Assembly: GCA_019279435.1 (NCBI GenBank)
Contig: JAAALK010000080.1
Coordinates: 31,774,778-31,838,777, forward strand
Source of the DNA: Zizania palustris
Lineage: Eukaryota > Streptophyta > Magnoliopsida > Poales > Poaceae
DNA length: 64,000 nt
Direction: 5' to 3'
The notes under the pieces are model-generated. The model saw nothing but the letters and a program-made list of their open reading frames with translations, was not told where the DNA came from and ran no database searches. How positions within the stretch are numbered: the first letter of the stretch is position 1; each line of letters opens with the position of its first letter. This document shows, in pieces, positions 31,860 through 42,545 of the stretch. The position numbers and the translations under genes were made by a program.

Positions 31860-31862
31860 TTA

Positions 31863-32222
31863 GGGCATTCCCAACCAAGAAATCATCTAGTTTCTATACA
31901 TGCCATGTCACTAAGATTAGAAACTCACTCTCACAATGCATGGTTTCTTGTCTCTATTTATTTTTCTCTCTTTTGCCTAATCATAAATAAGTGGGCCCCA
32001 TCTATAGAAACTACTACACTCTCCCAATGCATGTAGAGTGGTTTCTTCATCCTTGGTATTAGTGATAGAAATCATTTCTTGCATGAGAAATCATTTCCTC
32101 AACTTTTCTCCTCTTTCCTCATTAACTCTCATGCCACATCAGATTTTTGCTTATGTGAACTACTATTTAATGTTATAGAAATCATTCTAGTCATTGCACT
32201 AGTCATTGCATTGGAGATGCCC
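31863..32222. mobile_element. Tourist-like MITE, 360 bp (family also at 59195)
   Basis: The ends are GGGCATTCCCAACC and, inverted, GGGCATCTCCAATGC. TTA lies at 31860-31862 and 32223-32225. It shares CACAATGCATG.TTTCTTG, GTGGGCC and GTTTCTTCATC with 59195-59537. Non-coding. Confidence 0.8.
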
Positions 32223-32225
32223 TTA

Positions 32226-33048
32226 AATCCTGGATCTTTACTTTGTCCTCTGAATTTTCCCAGTATGTGGCGTTTGCTAGCTTAGCTGCACGCGATGGCA
32301 ACTGCAGTAACGTAACCATGGCAGGCCACAGGCCAGGCAGAGCTGAGCACTCATGGTCTCCTCGACGGCGACGGCGAAAAGGACTCGACCGGACGGACGG
32401 GCGACCTCGCCGTCTCCCCCATCGACGGCTATGGCGTGGGGGTGGCCCAGTAAAAGCCCCATCTTGTACGCCGCCCGCCGCCCGCCGGCGTAGCACCGCA
32501 AGATCTCCCCGAACAATTGCTGACATGTGGGGCTGGCTGCATAGATAAACTGGCTCTCCCTTTTCGATCCACTGTCAGCTCGTGCTATCGCATAAACATT
32601 GTAAGAAAGGTGTCCGTCATGCATTGGACGAAGTTACAAGCGCAATTTGAGAAGTGTATTAAATTGAGTTATTGTTTCTTGTTCTCTAAAATCTTATACC
32701 CGAGTTCTCCTAATAATATTTTATCTCTAAATCTTGTTATTCTTCAAAAGACTCTCAATATCATATTTTCTATATTTTATTTTTATATCATCGACACCCG
32801 ACAAGTAGATTCTGCTTATTAAATATCTTCTCGTTCCTTTTATTTATATTTCACGTATCACCGACAAGTGAGACAAGAATGGACAGAGAATGAGATTCGC
32901 TCCCAACAAATGGGAGGATAGATGAGGATTTAGGGAGTACCTCATTTTCTACAGTATTTTAAAGTATCTGTTGAAGTCAATTTTTTTAGTTATAATCTTT
33001 AAAATTTAGGAAAGAAAGCTTATAGAGCATCTCTTATATATGCTCTTA
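32226..33048. other. Intergenic DNA with a GC-rich patch
   Basis: 32270-32560 is GC-rich, with overlapping frames on both strands of about 100 codons (CGACGG and GCCCGCCG repeats). None shows a known domain, and the overlap of both strands argues against any single one. The remainder is AT-rich. Confidence 0.25.
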
Positions 33049-33379
33049 GGGTAGTCTCAACCCATGGTTTATTAGATGATGTATTATTTTGTCATGTCAG
33101 TAAAACACCATTTCTAGAAAACATACTTTCAACCATGATTTTTTAACGTGGGCCCACAGTAAATTTTTTATACCTCTCTCTCATTTCTCTCTCCACCTCC
33201 CAAACAATCAATTTTTATTTGTTTTAAATATTATGACGACATTGTGTTTTAGTTTAGACGTGATTTCTTTATTTTTTATTATGTCTTTTTTTAATTTGCT
33301 TGTCACATTAGATATTTTTTCCTAGGTGACAGCTTATTGAATACCGAGACACCAACCTCTTTATAGAGTTGGAACTGCT
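33049..33379. mobile_element. Probable MITE
   Basis: The left end GGGTAGTCTCAACCCATGG and the inverted right end GAGCAGTTCCAACTC are related but imperfect. The interior is AT-rich with the CTCTCTC stretch common in such elements. The target duplication is unclear (TTA on the left, TAC on the right). Confidence 0.4.
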
Positions 33380-33976
33380 CTACATAGACCATAAGTGTGT
33401 CGGACTATAGCCTAGTCTCAAATAAACATATATTCTAATTTTTATACAAGTTGTTTGAGTTTTAGCTATTTTTAAACATAAGTTATTTATTTTACAAGTC
33501 GTTTTAAAATTTATAAGTACTTTTTCAGTTTTTCCTCCATATTTATCTTATGAAATAAATGTCAATTCTTATATAAATAATATACATAAGGAATCAGATA
33601 CAATATGTATGTATTATACAAATATATTATGTAAAAAATAGATCAAATCAACTTAAATGTTTTGGATTCTTAAGAAAAATATCTTTAATTTCTTCGATTT
33701 GCAATAAATCCTCCTGAAATCTCCTCATATTCCTCTTTTTCTTTTTTGATATTGATACATTATTTTCTGAATGGTAAACTTTGTTACAGCTCCATTTTTT
33801 TATCGTCAAATATCAAAAGAAGGATATCAACATCAAGAAATCAATTTTGCTGCCAGGTTGATATCGTGTGTATGATTTCATTTGTGCTCCTAATTTTATC
33901 TCGCCAGGAGCCATCTAATGCTGGCACGGCCCGTACTCGTCAGTTATTTCCCCTGCGATTACCCCCTCGTTCTTGG
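33380..33976. other. Anonymous AT-rich DNA
   Basis: No feature that can be supported. A short frame at 33746-34147 has no recognised motif and runs into the repeat array. Confidence 0.2.
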
Positions 33977-34380
33977 AATTTTTTTAATAATATATTTTTT
34001 TTAAAAAAAATAAATCTGGTATACCGTTTTAAATATTACAAATCTAGCCCCCCGTCGGTGCTGCATCTACTGAACGTGGTCACGTGGTGCCACGTTCGGC
34101 AGTTGGGGTGTCGAACGTGCCACGTCGGCCACATTCGTCCGTTGTAGCACCGAACGTGGTCGCCACGTTGGTGCGCAATGGCTAGCCGCGCCGAACGTGG
34201 CCACGTCACCCACATTCGGCGGTAAAGGGCCGATCGTGGGTGACGTGGCCACGTTCGACGCGGCTAGCCGTTGCACGTCGACGTGGCGCTAGCTGTTGGC
34301 TACGTTCGGCGCTGCAACGACCGAATGTGGCCGACGTGACACATTCGGCCCCCAACGACCGAACGTGCGGGACAATGTGG
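33977..34380. repeat. GAACGTGG-type repeat array upstream of the GRF-like gene
   Basis: It begins with a poly(T/A) and AAATCTGG...CCCCGTCGGTGCTGC arm like that of the fold-back element at 29122. About 320 bp of inverted and direct copies of GCCGAACGTGGCCACGT follow. It leads directly into a TATA box at 34383. The repeats can form many hairpins. It is probably one arm of a transposable element that carries the gene that follows. Confidence 0.6.
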
Positions 34381-34382
34381 AC

Positions 34383-34389
34383 TATAAAA
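34383..34389 (+). promoter_or_regulatory. TATA box of the GRF-like gene
   Basis: ACTATAAAAGGGGGC followed by a CT- and CA-rich leader (CTCTCCACCACACC), the pattern of a plant core promoter. A leader intron (34469-34571, CAAG/GTAAGT...CGTAG) ends right before the ATG. Confidence 0.7.
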
Positions 34390-34833
34390 GGGGGCTGAAG
34401 GCCCCCTCTCCACCACACCACCACACACCCCCTATTCTTCTCGGTGCATTTTTTCGGGCTTCCTCAAGGTAAGTCGGTTTTCCGTTTTTTATTATTTATT
34501 TAATTTCATAATTACTCAGTATAATCACTTTAAAATTTAATAGACATATTTATGTTGACATACAATCGTAGATGGTGAAGAAGGATATATCGACTCCCGG
34601 TTACGATCCTCGTCACCGTTCACCGTAAGGTGTCGAACCTCCCATATGTTTCTGTGGAGACACATGTAAATTCATGCGAAGCCAGGATGACCTCACCATC
34701 GAGATGAGGTATTGGAAGTGTGTGAACTACTCGTGGACTCCGGAAAAGCCGAAGCCAAGGCCAAAGCGTGGACCACGTGCAAACAAACCGGTATTACAAT
34801 TTTTCCCTATCTTTTTTATATTTTTCTAGAATG

Positions 34834-34838
34834 AATCA
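34834..34838. repeat. Target-site duplication of the Sirevirus, left (AATCA)
   Basis: AATCA precedes the terminal TG of the left LTR and recurs at 45747-45751 after the right LTR. Confidence 0.95.
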
Positions 34839-36853
34839 TGAGAAACCAAGGGTTGGTTTCGGTGTTTTGTGATGAGTGATTGATAGGTTTTTTACCCTCT
34901 GTTCGAAGGGTACCTCCGAAGGGGGTTCGGAGGTTGTACCTCCGAACGGTATTCGGAGGTGGTTTTACCGAAGGGTGTTCGGTGTTTGTTGCTGCAGCTG
35001 TGCAGCGGAGTGTGCTTGTCGGAGGGGTCCGACAGTACACGATGACTGGGTGTGTACCGAAGGGTTCGGTACTTTGGGCGGTACACCGGAGTGTGTACCG
35101 GAGGTTGATAACCCAGAGAGGTCTCCGGAGTACTGGATACACTTGTCTGTTTGTCTGTGGTGCGCAGGGACTTCGGAGGCGACGGACAAGGTTCGCAACA
35201 GGTGAACCTGGGTCAAGCGGGAGGCTTGATGCCAGGGGAGCGGGGAGCTCCGTCACGGTGGCTGCGAAGGTGGTCCGGGTCGGTCCTCGGGTCGAGGCGT
35301 GCCAGGTGAAGGCAGAGAGTGCGGAGCGTGGCTCCGGGTGAAGGTACTCCGAGACAAAGTCCTCGGAGGTGAGGCACTTCGAAGGTACTCCGGATGGAGT
35401 GACTTCGGAGTTGGATGGAACAAGTCCTCTGCGGAGGCAAGGAATTCGAAGTGTGCTCCGGAGGGAGACATTCGAAGGTTCCCGACGAAGGTCTCAGAAG
35501 TCGAGGCGCATCGAAGGCATGGTCCGGGTGAGGCTCGTCGAGGAGTGTGCTCAGGGAGAGGCACTGCGACGAAGGGCTCATGGAATGCTTCATGCGGAGG
35601 CCTTGGATGAAGGAGGGACTTCGAAGGGTGGTACTCCGAAGGTGGGGCTTTGGAGGGTGGAAGGCTTCGGAGCAAGGCTAGCTCCGGAGCATGGTTGACT
35701 TGAGGTGCTTCGGCCTGCATGGCTTCGGTACACGGACTGACGGAGTTCGAGCTGGGAGTAGCTGCGAAGCCGTGGTGGTCCACTCCGGAGGTGTTGGTGC
35801 GAAGGCCCAAGGGCTTTGACGGCTTCGGCTCAAAACCGTCAGTATATCGGAGACTGACTTCGGTGAAGCGAAGGCCATCTGGCTTCAGGTTTCTCACCGA
35901 AGCTACCGCACCCTCGCGTGCGAAGGGAAGTTCCAGAAAGTCAAAGACTGCAAAGGCTGACACTGTCTGTTCTGTAAAAGGTTGACACTGTCCCCTCTGC
36001 AAAGCTGACAGAGAAGCCTCCAGAATAAAGGTGGACTACCTTTTGTACCCCTTAGTTCTGTAGAGACAAAATCAATGTAAACCCTAGGGGTAGTGTAGTC
36101 ATTTCCTTTGGGTGAACTGTGGACTATAAATATGGGGGCTCGGTAGGAAACATTTAACACTTTGAGCATTTACTGTTGAGCTCCTGTAGCCACATACCTC
36201 GCTGTATTCATCCAGAGTTCAATTTATTTGTGTTCCTTGTTCAAGCGGCGAAGCCCTGCTTCTTTGTGCTTTTTGCTTGAGCTTGTTTTACATACCTCGC
36301 TAGTTTTTAGTGCACCGAAGCCTGTCTAGGCGAAGGGTGTTTTGTGCGAAGTGTGTTTTTCAGTGTGCTGTCGCTCTGTGTAACTTGAGGCCTGACCTCA
36401 CAACTTACTAGCGAAGCCCTGAACAAAGCCCGTTTTGCTTCCTGTGTCGAAGCCCTTAGCAAAGTCCGTCTGTGTGTGTGTAGACCTTCGTGTACGAAGC
36501 CCAGCACCAGTTGCTGCTGCCAAGTACTTGGTCGAAGTCCTCAGAGGGTAGTCCACTCTTGCGAAGGGTGAAGTGCGAAGCCTGCTCGAAGCACCCTGTG
36601 TGCGGAGCCTGCACTGACTTAGCAGAGTAGATTTTCGAGGGTTGTAAGTGGAGCGAAGTCTTCTTGGCTTCGAATTTTTGCTCCTGCGAAGCCTGTGTTC
36701 GGAGCTGTCGAAGTACCTCCGAACCAGACCTTCAAAGGTAGTGTTCGAAGCCTGTTCCGCAGAAGACAGAACCAATCCGAAGGCTAAGTTTTTAGCCCGA
36801 AATTTTAAAAGCTCCCATTCACCCCCCCTCTGGTCGCCGTTTTCGGTCCAACA
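34839..36853 (+). repeat. 5' LTR of Sirevirus (2015 bp)
   Basis: It runs TGAGAAACCAAGG...GGTCCAACA. The U3 start is packed with direct and inverted copies of CCTCCGAA/TTCGGAGG (34905-35000), and CTTCGAAGG motifs continue to about 35660. TATAAATA at 36125-36132 is the likely core promoter. Frames inside it recur in the other LTR and are not genes. Confidence 0.95.
36125..36132 (+). promoter_or_regulatory. TATA box of Sirevirus 5' LTR
   Basis: GGACTATAAATATGGGGG, kept also at 45018-45025 and, inverted, in the solo LTR at 53918-53925. The stretch just before it (AACCCTAGGGGTAGTGTAGTC) is kept in the older LTR at 19498, which suggests a conserved core. Confidence 0.75.
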
Positions 36854-36855
36854 AT

Positions 36856-36868
36856 TGGTATCAGAGCA
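36856..36868 (+). other. Primer binding site (initiator Met tRNA type), Sirevirus
   Basis: TGGTATCAGAGCA begins two bases after the LTR end and matches the 3' end of the plant initiator Met tRNA. Confidence 0.95.
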
Positions 36869-36918
36869 AGGTTAAGATCACCAGTTGACCTTAACCGGTT
36901 TTGTGATCTGTTGGCGAC

Positions 36919-39225
36919 ATGGATAGAGGCAGTAAAATTCCTCTGTTCGATGGGACAGATTTTGCATATTGGAAGGTGCGCATGGAGGCTTACTTGTTAA
37001 GCCAAGGAAATGCAATTTGGGAGATTGTGGACTCACAATACTCCATCCCTGAGACTCGCACCTCTCAGACTGAGAAGGATCAGTATAATGCCAACTCCAA
37101 GGCAAGAAATATATTGTTCATCGGTTTGAGTAGAAGTGAGTTCGATAGGGTGCAGCACCTTAGGACTGCTAGGGAGATTTGGACAACGCTCACTATTTTT
37201 CATGAGGGCTCTACTCAGATTAAAGCCAGGCGCCAAAGCACATACAACCAACAGTACCAGCTGTTTGTGCAGGCGCCTGGTGAATCTATAGATGCCATGT
37301 TTTCTCGCTTTGACGCGATAGTGAGTAACTTGCGGTCCAACGGGACGCTTGCTTACAGTGATCACGATAGGGCTATCAAGCTTCTCTATGCTCTTGACCG
37401 TAGCATATGGGAAGTAAAGATATCCAGCATTGAGGAGTCCACAGGTTATGACACATTGACCTGTGATGAGCTCTTTAGCAAGCTGAAGTCCACAGAGATT
37501 GCCAAGGCATCTCTTGCTGTGCACAGAAGCTCTTTGCCACAGCCATTGGCATTGGTTTCTTGCACTAGCCGTGGCACCACTACAGAACCAAGCACATCTG
37601 GTACTTGTGTTTTTGCAGATGGTTTTGCTTTGTCCTCTCTGGTCTCCGTCACAAAGGAGCAGGTGGACACTCTAGCTGATGATGAGCTTGCTCTCATTGC
37701 CCGGAGGTTCACCCGTTTTCATCATGAGAGACGGGATCAGAGGAGAAGTAGTTTTGGTGGTTGTTTTGAATGCGGTGACACTTCTCACATCAAGGCTAAT
37801 TGCCCTAAGCTCAAAAAGAGAGATGAGAGTGAGCGCCCCAAATACCACAAGGAGAGGAAACCCTTTGTGAAGGGCAAGCGCGGCAAGATGGCTAAGAAAG
37901 TAGCCAAGGCCGCTTCCAGAGCTTTTGTTGCTGCTCTCAGCGACATCGACACGTCCTCAACTGAGGAGTCAAGCTCTGAGGAGGAGGAGTCCCCAAGGAA
38001 GGAGGACGAGAAGGACAAGAAGGGAAGAGACTTCACCGGCCTTTGCTTCATGGCCGACAGCGATCACAGCGGCGATGAACTTGACTCATCTGAGGTAAAC
38101 CTATCATCTGATCAGCTACTAATTAAATTAGATGAGCTGAATGAAGTAGTGCTTGGTCAGGATAGATTACTTGTGCAAGCCGCTAGAGAAAGAAAAGACC
38201 TTAGACTTAGGCTAGAAAATGTTTCTACAGAATATGCCATGCTTAAGTCTAAGTTTAATGATGCTGAATGTGAATCATGTTCTGTTGTCATGAGTGAGCT
38301 TGCTCAGTTGCGTTCTGTTCATGCTCAAACTCTTTCTGAGCTTGAGACTGCACAGAAGCAGCTTTTGGAGGTGGATTCTAGACCCCATGATGTTATTGAT
38401 TGCATGAACTGTTCTTTATTGCGCGATAGCATTAATTTACGTGATAAGCATGTTCATGATTTAGAGGCTAGATTGGAGAGGGCCGGTAGTTCTAAGGATG
38501 TGCAGCCTGTGTGTGACACATGCATTACCCTTAAGGACCAGCTAGGCACTGTTAGAGAGCGAGCTGAAAACCTCATGTCTGAAAATGAGTACCTTCTTTC
38601 TGTGGTTAATAAATGCACTGAGGGAAAGGGTAGGATGGATTTGCTCTTGGCCAAGACCAAGTTGTGTGCTGACAGAGCAGGGGTTGCTCTAGGTTTGGGT
38701 TTGGAGAGGATACCTTCAGACAGTAAGTCCAAAACTGTTTTTACCTCTCCCACCACCCTAGAGAAAGAGAGAGCTCTGTTGGACACCCCATCAGCCAAAA
38801 AGCCTACCCATCCACCAAAGAAAACCACACCTCCTGCCAAGAAAAATCCTCCCAAGAAAACCACTCAGAGAAAACCTAAGGAGCCTGTGAGAGTTGCTCC
38901 TGTGACCCATGAGAGTGCCCCCAGGAGAGTTTTTCACTGTTCCTACTGTCAGCGGGCGGGTCATTTGGTTGGGTTTTGTTTTCGTCGCATCAAGGATGAG
39001 CGACGCTCTCAGGCGATGAGTTACCAGGACATGCATTACCGATCTTTAGGTATGCATGAGTCTGAGATGTACTATCGTCCTGTTTTGAGGCTCCTCGTGC
39101 TTCTCGGAGAGGTTTTGCTCCTTGAGGTGTTCACCATGTTCCATATGGTGGTAGACCTCGGGCTAGCAGATTTGTACCTCGTCAGAGTAGGAGACCTCGA
39201 CATGTTGTTCGTTCACAGCATGTAG
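36919..39225 (+). CDS. Sirevirus Gag (768 codons)
   Basis: The capsid-like region covers about 1-210 (FDGTDFAYWKVRMEAYL, a Copia gag start, through AREIWTTL and GESIDAMFSRF). Zinc knuckle CFECGDTSHIKANCP lies at about 280-295. A basic segment, an acidic Ser/Glu cluster (about 350) and a long coiled-coil part (about 400-600) follow. A second Cys-rich motif, CSYCQRAGHLVGFCFRR, is near 680. The large size with a long coiled coil is usual for Sireviruses. The last ~50 residues look out of frame compared with the rest, so a frameshift near 39080 probably precedes the stop. Confidence 0.9.
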   Translation: MDRGSKIPLFDGTDFAYWKVRMEAYLLSQGNAIWEIVDSQYSIPETRTSQTEKDQYNANSKARNILFIGLSRSEFDRVQHLRTAREIWTTLTIFHEGSTQIKARRQSTYNQQYQLFVQAPGESIDAMFSRFDAIVSNLRSNGTLAYSDHDRAIKLLYALDRSIWEVKISSIEESTGYDTLTCDELFSKLKSTEIAKASLAVHRSSLPQPLALVSCTSRGTTTEPSTSGTCVFADGFALSSLVSVTKEQVDTLADDELALIARRFTRFHHERRDQRRSSFGGCFECGDTSHIKANCPKLKKRDESERPKYHKERKPFVKGKRGKMAKKVAKAASRAFVAALSDIDTSSTEESSSEEEESPRKEDEKDKKGRDFTGLCFMADSDHSGDELDSSEVNLSSDQLLIKLDELNEVVLGQDRLLVQAARERKDLRLRLENVSTEYAMLKSKFNDAECESCSVVMSELAQLRSVHAQTLSELETAQKQLLEVDSRPHDVIDCMNCSLLRDSINLRDKHVHDLEARLERAGSSKDVQPVCDTCITLKDQLGTVRERAENLMSENEYLLSVVNKCTEGKGRMDLLLAKTKLCADRAGVALGLGLERIPSDSKSKTVFTSPTTLEKERALLDTPSAKKPTHPPKKTTPPAKKNPPKKTTQRKPKEPVRVAPVTHESAPRRVFHCSYCQRAGHLVGFCFRRIKDERRSQAMSYQDMHYRSLGMHESEMYYRPVLRLLVLLGEVLLLEVFTMFHMVVDLGLADLYLVRVGDLDMLFVHSM

Positions 39226-39392
39226 GTAGACCTCGCACTTTGCATTATTCTGATTATCATGTGCGTAGACCGTCTACTTTTACTGCGCCTACTACTCGTG
39301 TCACTTAGTGCTGGATGCCTCGTCATTATTTCACTCACCCCAGCACTAAGCGATCGAGATATTCTTATCATGTGTAGGCGACAGATCGAGGC

Positions 39393-42300
39393 TTGGAGGG
39401 CACGTGGATCATGGACTCCGGTTGTTCGCGCCACATGACCGGAGATGCAGCATGGTTCTCCAGCCTCACCACAACCAAGCAAAGGGAGCATATCACCTTC
39501 GGAAACAATCGAAGGAGTAGAGTGAAAGGTAAAGGTGTGGTAAGAATTAACTCGAACTTCACTCTCAAAGATGTTGCTTTGGTTGAGAACCTGGGATACA
39601 ATTTGCTGTCTGTATCTCAGTTGCTTGATGAGGGCTTCGAAGTGCGATTTCATCGCGATACTTCGCAAGTGCTCAATTCTGATGGCGTTGTGGTGTGTAA
39701 GATCTTTAGAGTTGGGAGAGTTTTTGGAGCTGATTTTTCAGAGTCATCTGGTTCTTCTCATTGTCTTGTTGCACATTCGACTTCTGAGCTTTGGAAGTGG
39801 CATAGGAGACTAGGGCATATGAGCTTTGAGTTGCTCGCTCGTCTGAGCGCCCTAGGTCTGATCCGAGGATTGCCCAAGCTCAAGTTTGAGAAGAATTTAG
39901 TTTGCGCTCCGTGTCGACATGGAAAAATGATTGCCGCTTCGCATTCGCCAGTCACCACCGTGATGACTGAACAACCCGGAGAACTTCTTCACATGGACAC
40001 TGTAGATCATTCTCGGGTTAGTTCTTTAGGCGGCAAGTGGTATGTTTTAGTTATTGTCGACGATTTCTCTCGCTACTCTTGGGTCTTGTTTCTTGCCAGC
40101 AAAGATGAAGTGTTTTCACACTTTCGGAGCTTGGCTTTGAGACTTTTCTCTGAACTCCCTGGTGCATTAAAATTCATTCGAAGCGATAATGGCACTGAGT
40201 TCAAGAATAGTCTCTTTATTGACTTTTGCATGGAGCATGGCATAGAACATCAATTCTCTGCTCCGCGGGTTCCTCAACAAAATGGTGTTGTTGAAAGGAA
40301 AAACCACACTTTGGTTGAGATGGCTAGGACGATGCTTGATGAGCATAGAACTCCTAGAAAATTCTGGGCTGAAGCCATGAACACTGCTTGTTACATCTCA
40401 AACCGAATCTTCTTGCGCTCAATTTTAAATTTGACATCTTATGAGCTGCGTTTTGGGAGACAGCCCAAGGTTACTCATCTTCGAGTTTTTGGCTGTCGCT
40501 GCTTTATCCTAAAACGTGGTAACTTGGATAAATTTGAGTCGCGATCTTCTGACGGGATCTTTTTGGGTTACACAACACATGGTCATTCTTATCGTGTTTA
40601 TAACTTGGAAACTAACACTGTCATCGAGTCATGTGATGTGACTTTTGATGAATCAACCCCCTCTGTTAGTTCTGCTTTTGAACAGGCAAATGAACACAAC
40701 ATGGAACAGACTTTATTTGAAGAAGAAGATCCCGGAGAATTCGAGGATGAACCCCTACTACCCTCGACGTCAACCCCCGAAGCTGACCCCGCTTCAACTA
40801 CTTCGGCACGAGGTCCCGAAGCGACTACCTCGACATCGGTCATCTTGGACCACTCCAACGCACAAGTTGAGGGGGAGACTGCATCCCGCCGCGAGGCTCC
40901 ACATCATGTTCAGAGGATGCATCCTCCCGAGCAGATCATTGGTGAGCTTGATCAAAGGGTAACACGTTCTCATGCTCATTTCATTGATTCCGCTTTTGTT
41001 GCTTCTTTCGAGCCTTTAGATGTTAGTCATGCACTTTCTGATTCTAGTTGGATCAATGCCATGCATGAGGAACTTGAAAATTTTGAGAGAAACCAAGTCT
41101 GGACTTTAGTTGATCCTCCACCAAATGTTCATTTCATTGGAACAAAATGGATTTTCAAAAATAAACAAGGGGAGGATGGGACTATAGTTAGAAACAAGGC
41201 TAGACTTGTAGCTCAGGGCTTTTCTCAACTAGAAGGGATTGATTTTACTGAAACTTTTGCACCTGTTGCTCGCCTTGAGGCCATTAGGATTTTGCTTGCC
41301 TTTGCGACATCCCGGGGATTCAAACTCTATCAATTGGATGTTAAAAGTGCTTTTCTTAATGGCTTCATAGGTGAAGATGTTTATGTAAAACAACCCCCTG
41401 GTTTTGAAAACCCCAAGTACCCACATAAAGTCCTTAAACTTCATAAGGCTCTTTATGGACTCAAGCAGGCCCCTCGGACTTGGTATGATAGACTTAAGTC
41501 TTTTCTGCTTGAGCGAGGGTATTTGATGGGCTCCGTTGATAAAACACTGTTTACTCTCAAGCATGGCAAAGATTTCCTCCTAGTGCAGATTTATGTGGAT
41601 GATATCATCTTTGGTGGCTCTTCTCATGCTTTGGTTGCCGAGTTTGCAGATACCATGAGCAGGGAGTTTGAAATGTCAATGATGGGTGAACTCACCTTTT
41701 TCCTTGGTTTGCAAATCAAGCAAAGCAAACAAGGTACTTTCGTTCACCAGATGAAGTACACCAAGGACCTGCTCAAGAAGTTCGACATGTCTGATGCGAA
41801 GCCCCTCGCCACTCCAATGGCTACATCTGTAGCATTGGATCCTGACGAAGATGGAGAAGCCGTAGATCAGAAGGAGTTCCGGAGCATGATCGGCTCCCTC
41901 CTCTACTTGACTACCACGAGGCCGGACATACACTTCGCAGTGTGTCTGTGCGCTCGTTTTCAGGCTTCACCACGAGCTTCGCACCGCCAAGCGGTTAAGC
42001 GCATTCTAAGGTATCTCAAACACACCCTTGAATTTGGCATATGGTATTCAGCGTCTTCATCTTTATGTCTTCGAGGTTATTCCGATGCGGATTTTGCTGG
42101 GTGTAGAATTGATAGGAAGAGTACCTCTGGTACTTGTCATTTTCTGGGTACTTCACTGGTTTGCTGGTCCTCCCGCAAACAGTCTAGTGTTGCACAATCG
42201 ACGGCTGAGGCCGAATATGTTGCTGCAGCTAGCTGTTGCTCTCAGATTTTGTGGATGACCTCCACTTTGCGGGATTTCGGGTTAGATTATAAGAGTGTAC

Positions 42301-42545
42301 CACTTTTCTGTGATAACACTAGTGCTATTTGTATTGCAAACAACCCGGTTCAGCATTCTAGAACCAAACACATTGATGTAAGGTATCATTTTCTCAGAGA
42401 TCACAATGAGAAGGGTGATATTGAACTTCAATATGTTGATACCCAACACCAGCTTGCCGACATTTTTACAAAACCCCTCGATGCTTCTCGATTTGCTTAC
42501 TTGCGTGGGGAACTTGGCATTTGTCACCCTTACGGCATTTTGTGA
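39393..42545 (+). CDS. Sirevirus Pol: protease, integrase, reverse transcriptase, RNase H
   Basis: 1050 codons, Copia order. Protease DSGCSRHMTG at the very start (about 8-17), so the first Met here is not the natural start and translation must come from gag. The integrase zinc region (HRRLGHMS, CAPCRHGK) lies at about 135-185 and the core at about 190-340 (IVDDFSRYSW, SDNGTEF, APRVPQQNGVVERKN). An acidic Ser/Thr-rich linker covers about 430-520. RT at about 560-800 has FAPVARLEAIR, QLDVKSAFLNG and catalytic YVDDIIFG. RNase H has YSDADFAG (about 890) and STAEAEYVAAA, and the protein ends near ADIFTKPLD. No defect is seen inside. Confidence 0.95.
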   Translation: MEGTWIMDSGCSRHMTGDAAWFSSLTTTKQREHITFGNNRRSRVKGKGVVRINSNFTLKDVALVENLGYNLLSVSQLLDEGFEVRFHRDTSQVLNSDGVVVCKIFRVGRVFGADFSESSGSSHCLVAHSTSELWKWHRRLGHMSFELLARLSALGLIRGLPKLKFEKNLVCAPCRHGKMIAASHSPVTTVMTEQPGELLHMDTVDHSRVSSLGGKWYVLVIVDDFSRYSWVLFLASKDEVFSHFRSLALRLFSELPGALKFIRSDNGTEFKNSLFIDFCMEHGIEHQFSAPRVPQQNGVVERKNHTLVEMARTMLDEHRTPRKFWAEAMNTACYISNRIFLRSILNLTSYELRFGRQPKVTHLRVFGCRCFILKRGNLDKFESRSSDGIFLGYTTHGHSYRVYNLETNTVIESCDVTFDESTPSVSSAFEQANEHNMEQTLFEEEDPGEFEDEPLLPSTSTPEADPASTTSARGPEATTSTSVILDHSNAQVEGETASRREAPHHVQRMHPPEQIIGELDQRVTRSHAHFIDSAFVASFEPLDVSHALSDSSWINAMHEELENFERNQVWTLVDPPPNVHFIGTKWIFKNKQGEDGTIVRNKARLVAQGFSQLEGIDFTETFAPVARLEAIRILLAFATSRGFKLYQLDVKSAFLNGFIGEDVYVKQPPGFENPKYPHKVLKLHKALYGLKQAPRTWYDRLKSFLLERGYLMGSVDKTLFTLKHGKDFLLVQIYVDDIIFGGSSHALVAEFADTMSREFEMSMMGELTFFLGLQIKQSKQGTFVHQMKYTKDLLKKFDMSDAKPLATPMATSVALDPDEDGEAVDQKEFRSMIGSLLYLTTTRPDIHFAVCLCARFQASPRASHRQAVKRILRYLKHTLEFGIWYSASSSLCLRGYSDADFAGCRIDRKSTSGTCHFLGTSLVCWSSRKQSSVAQSTAEAEYVAAASCCSQILWMTSTLRDFGLDYKSVPLFCDNTSAICIANNPVQHSRTKHIDVRYHFLRDHNEKGDIELQYVDTQHQLADIFTKPLDASRFAYLRGELGICHPYGIL

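Noticed and set aside
34816..36002. Frames up to 249 codons on the minus strand of the Sirevirus LTRs (also 44146-44895)
   Set aside because: They lie in the LTR opposite to gag-pol, recur in all LTR copies and are made of motif repeats (CCTCCGAA, CTTCGAAG). No sign of a real protein.
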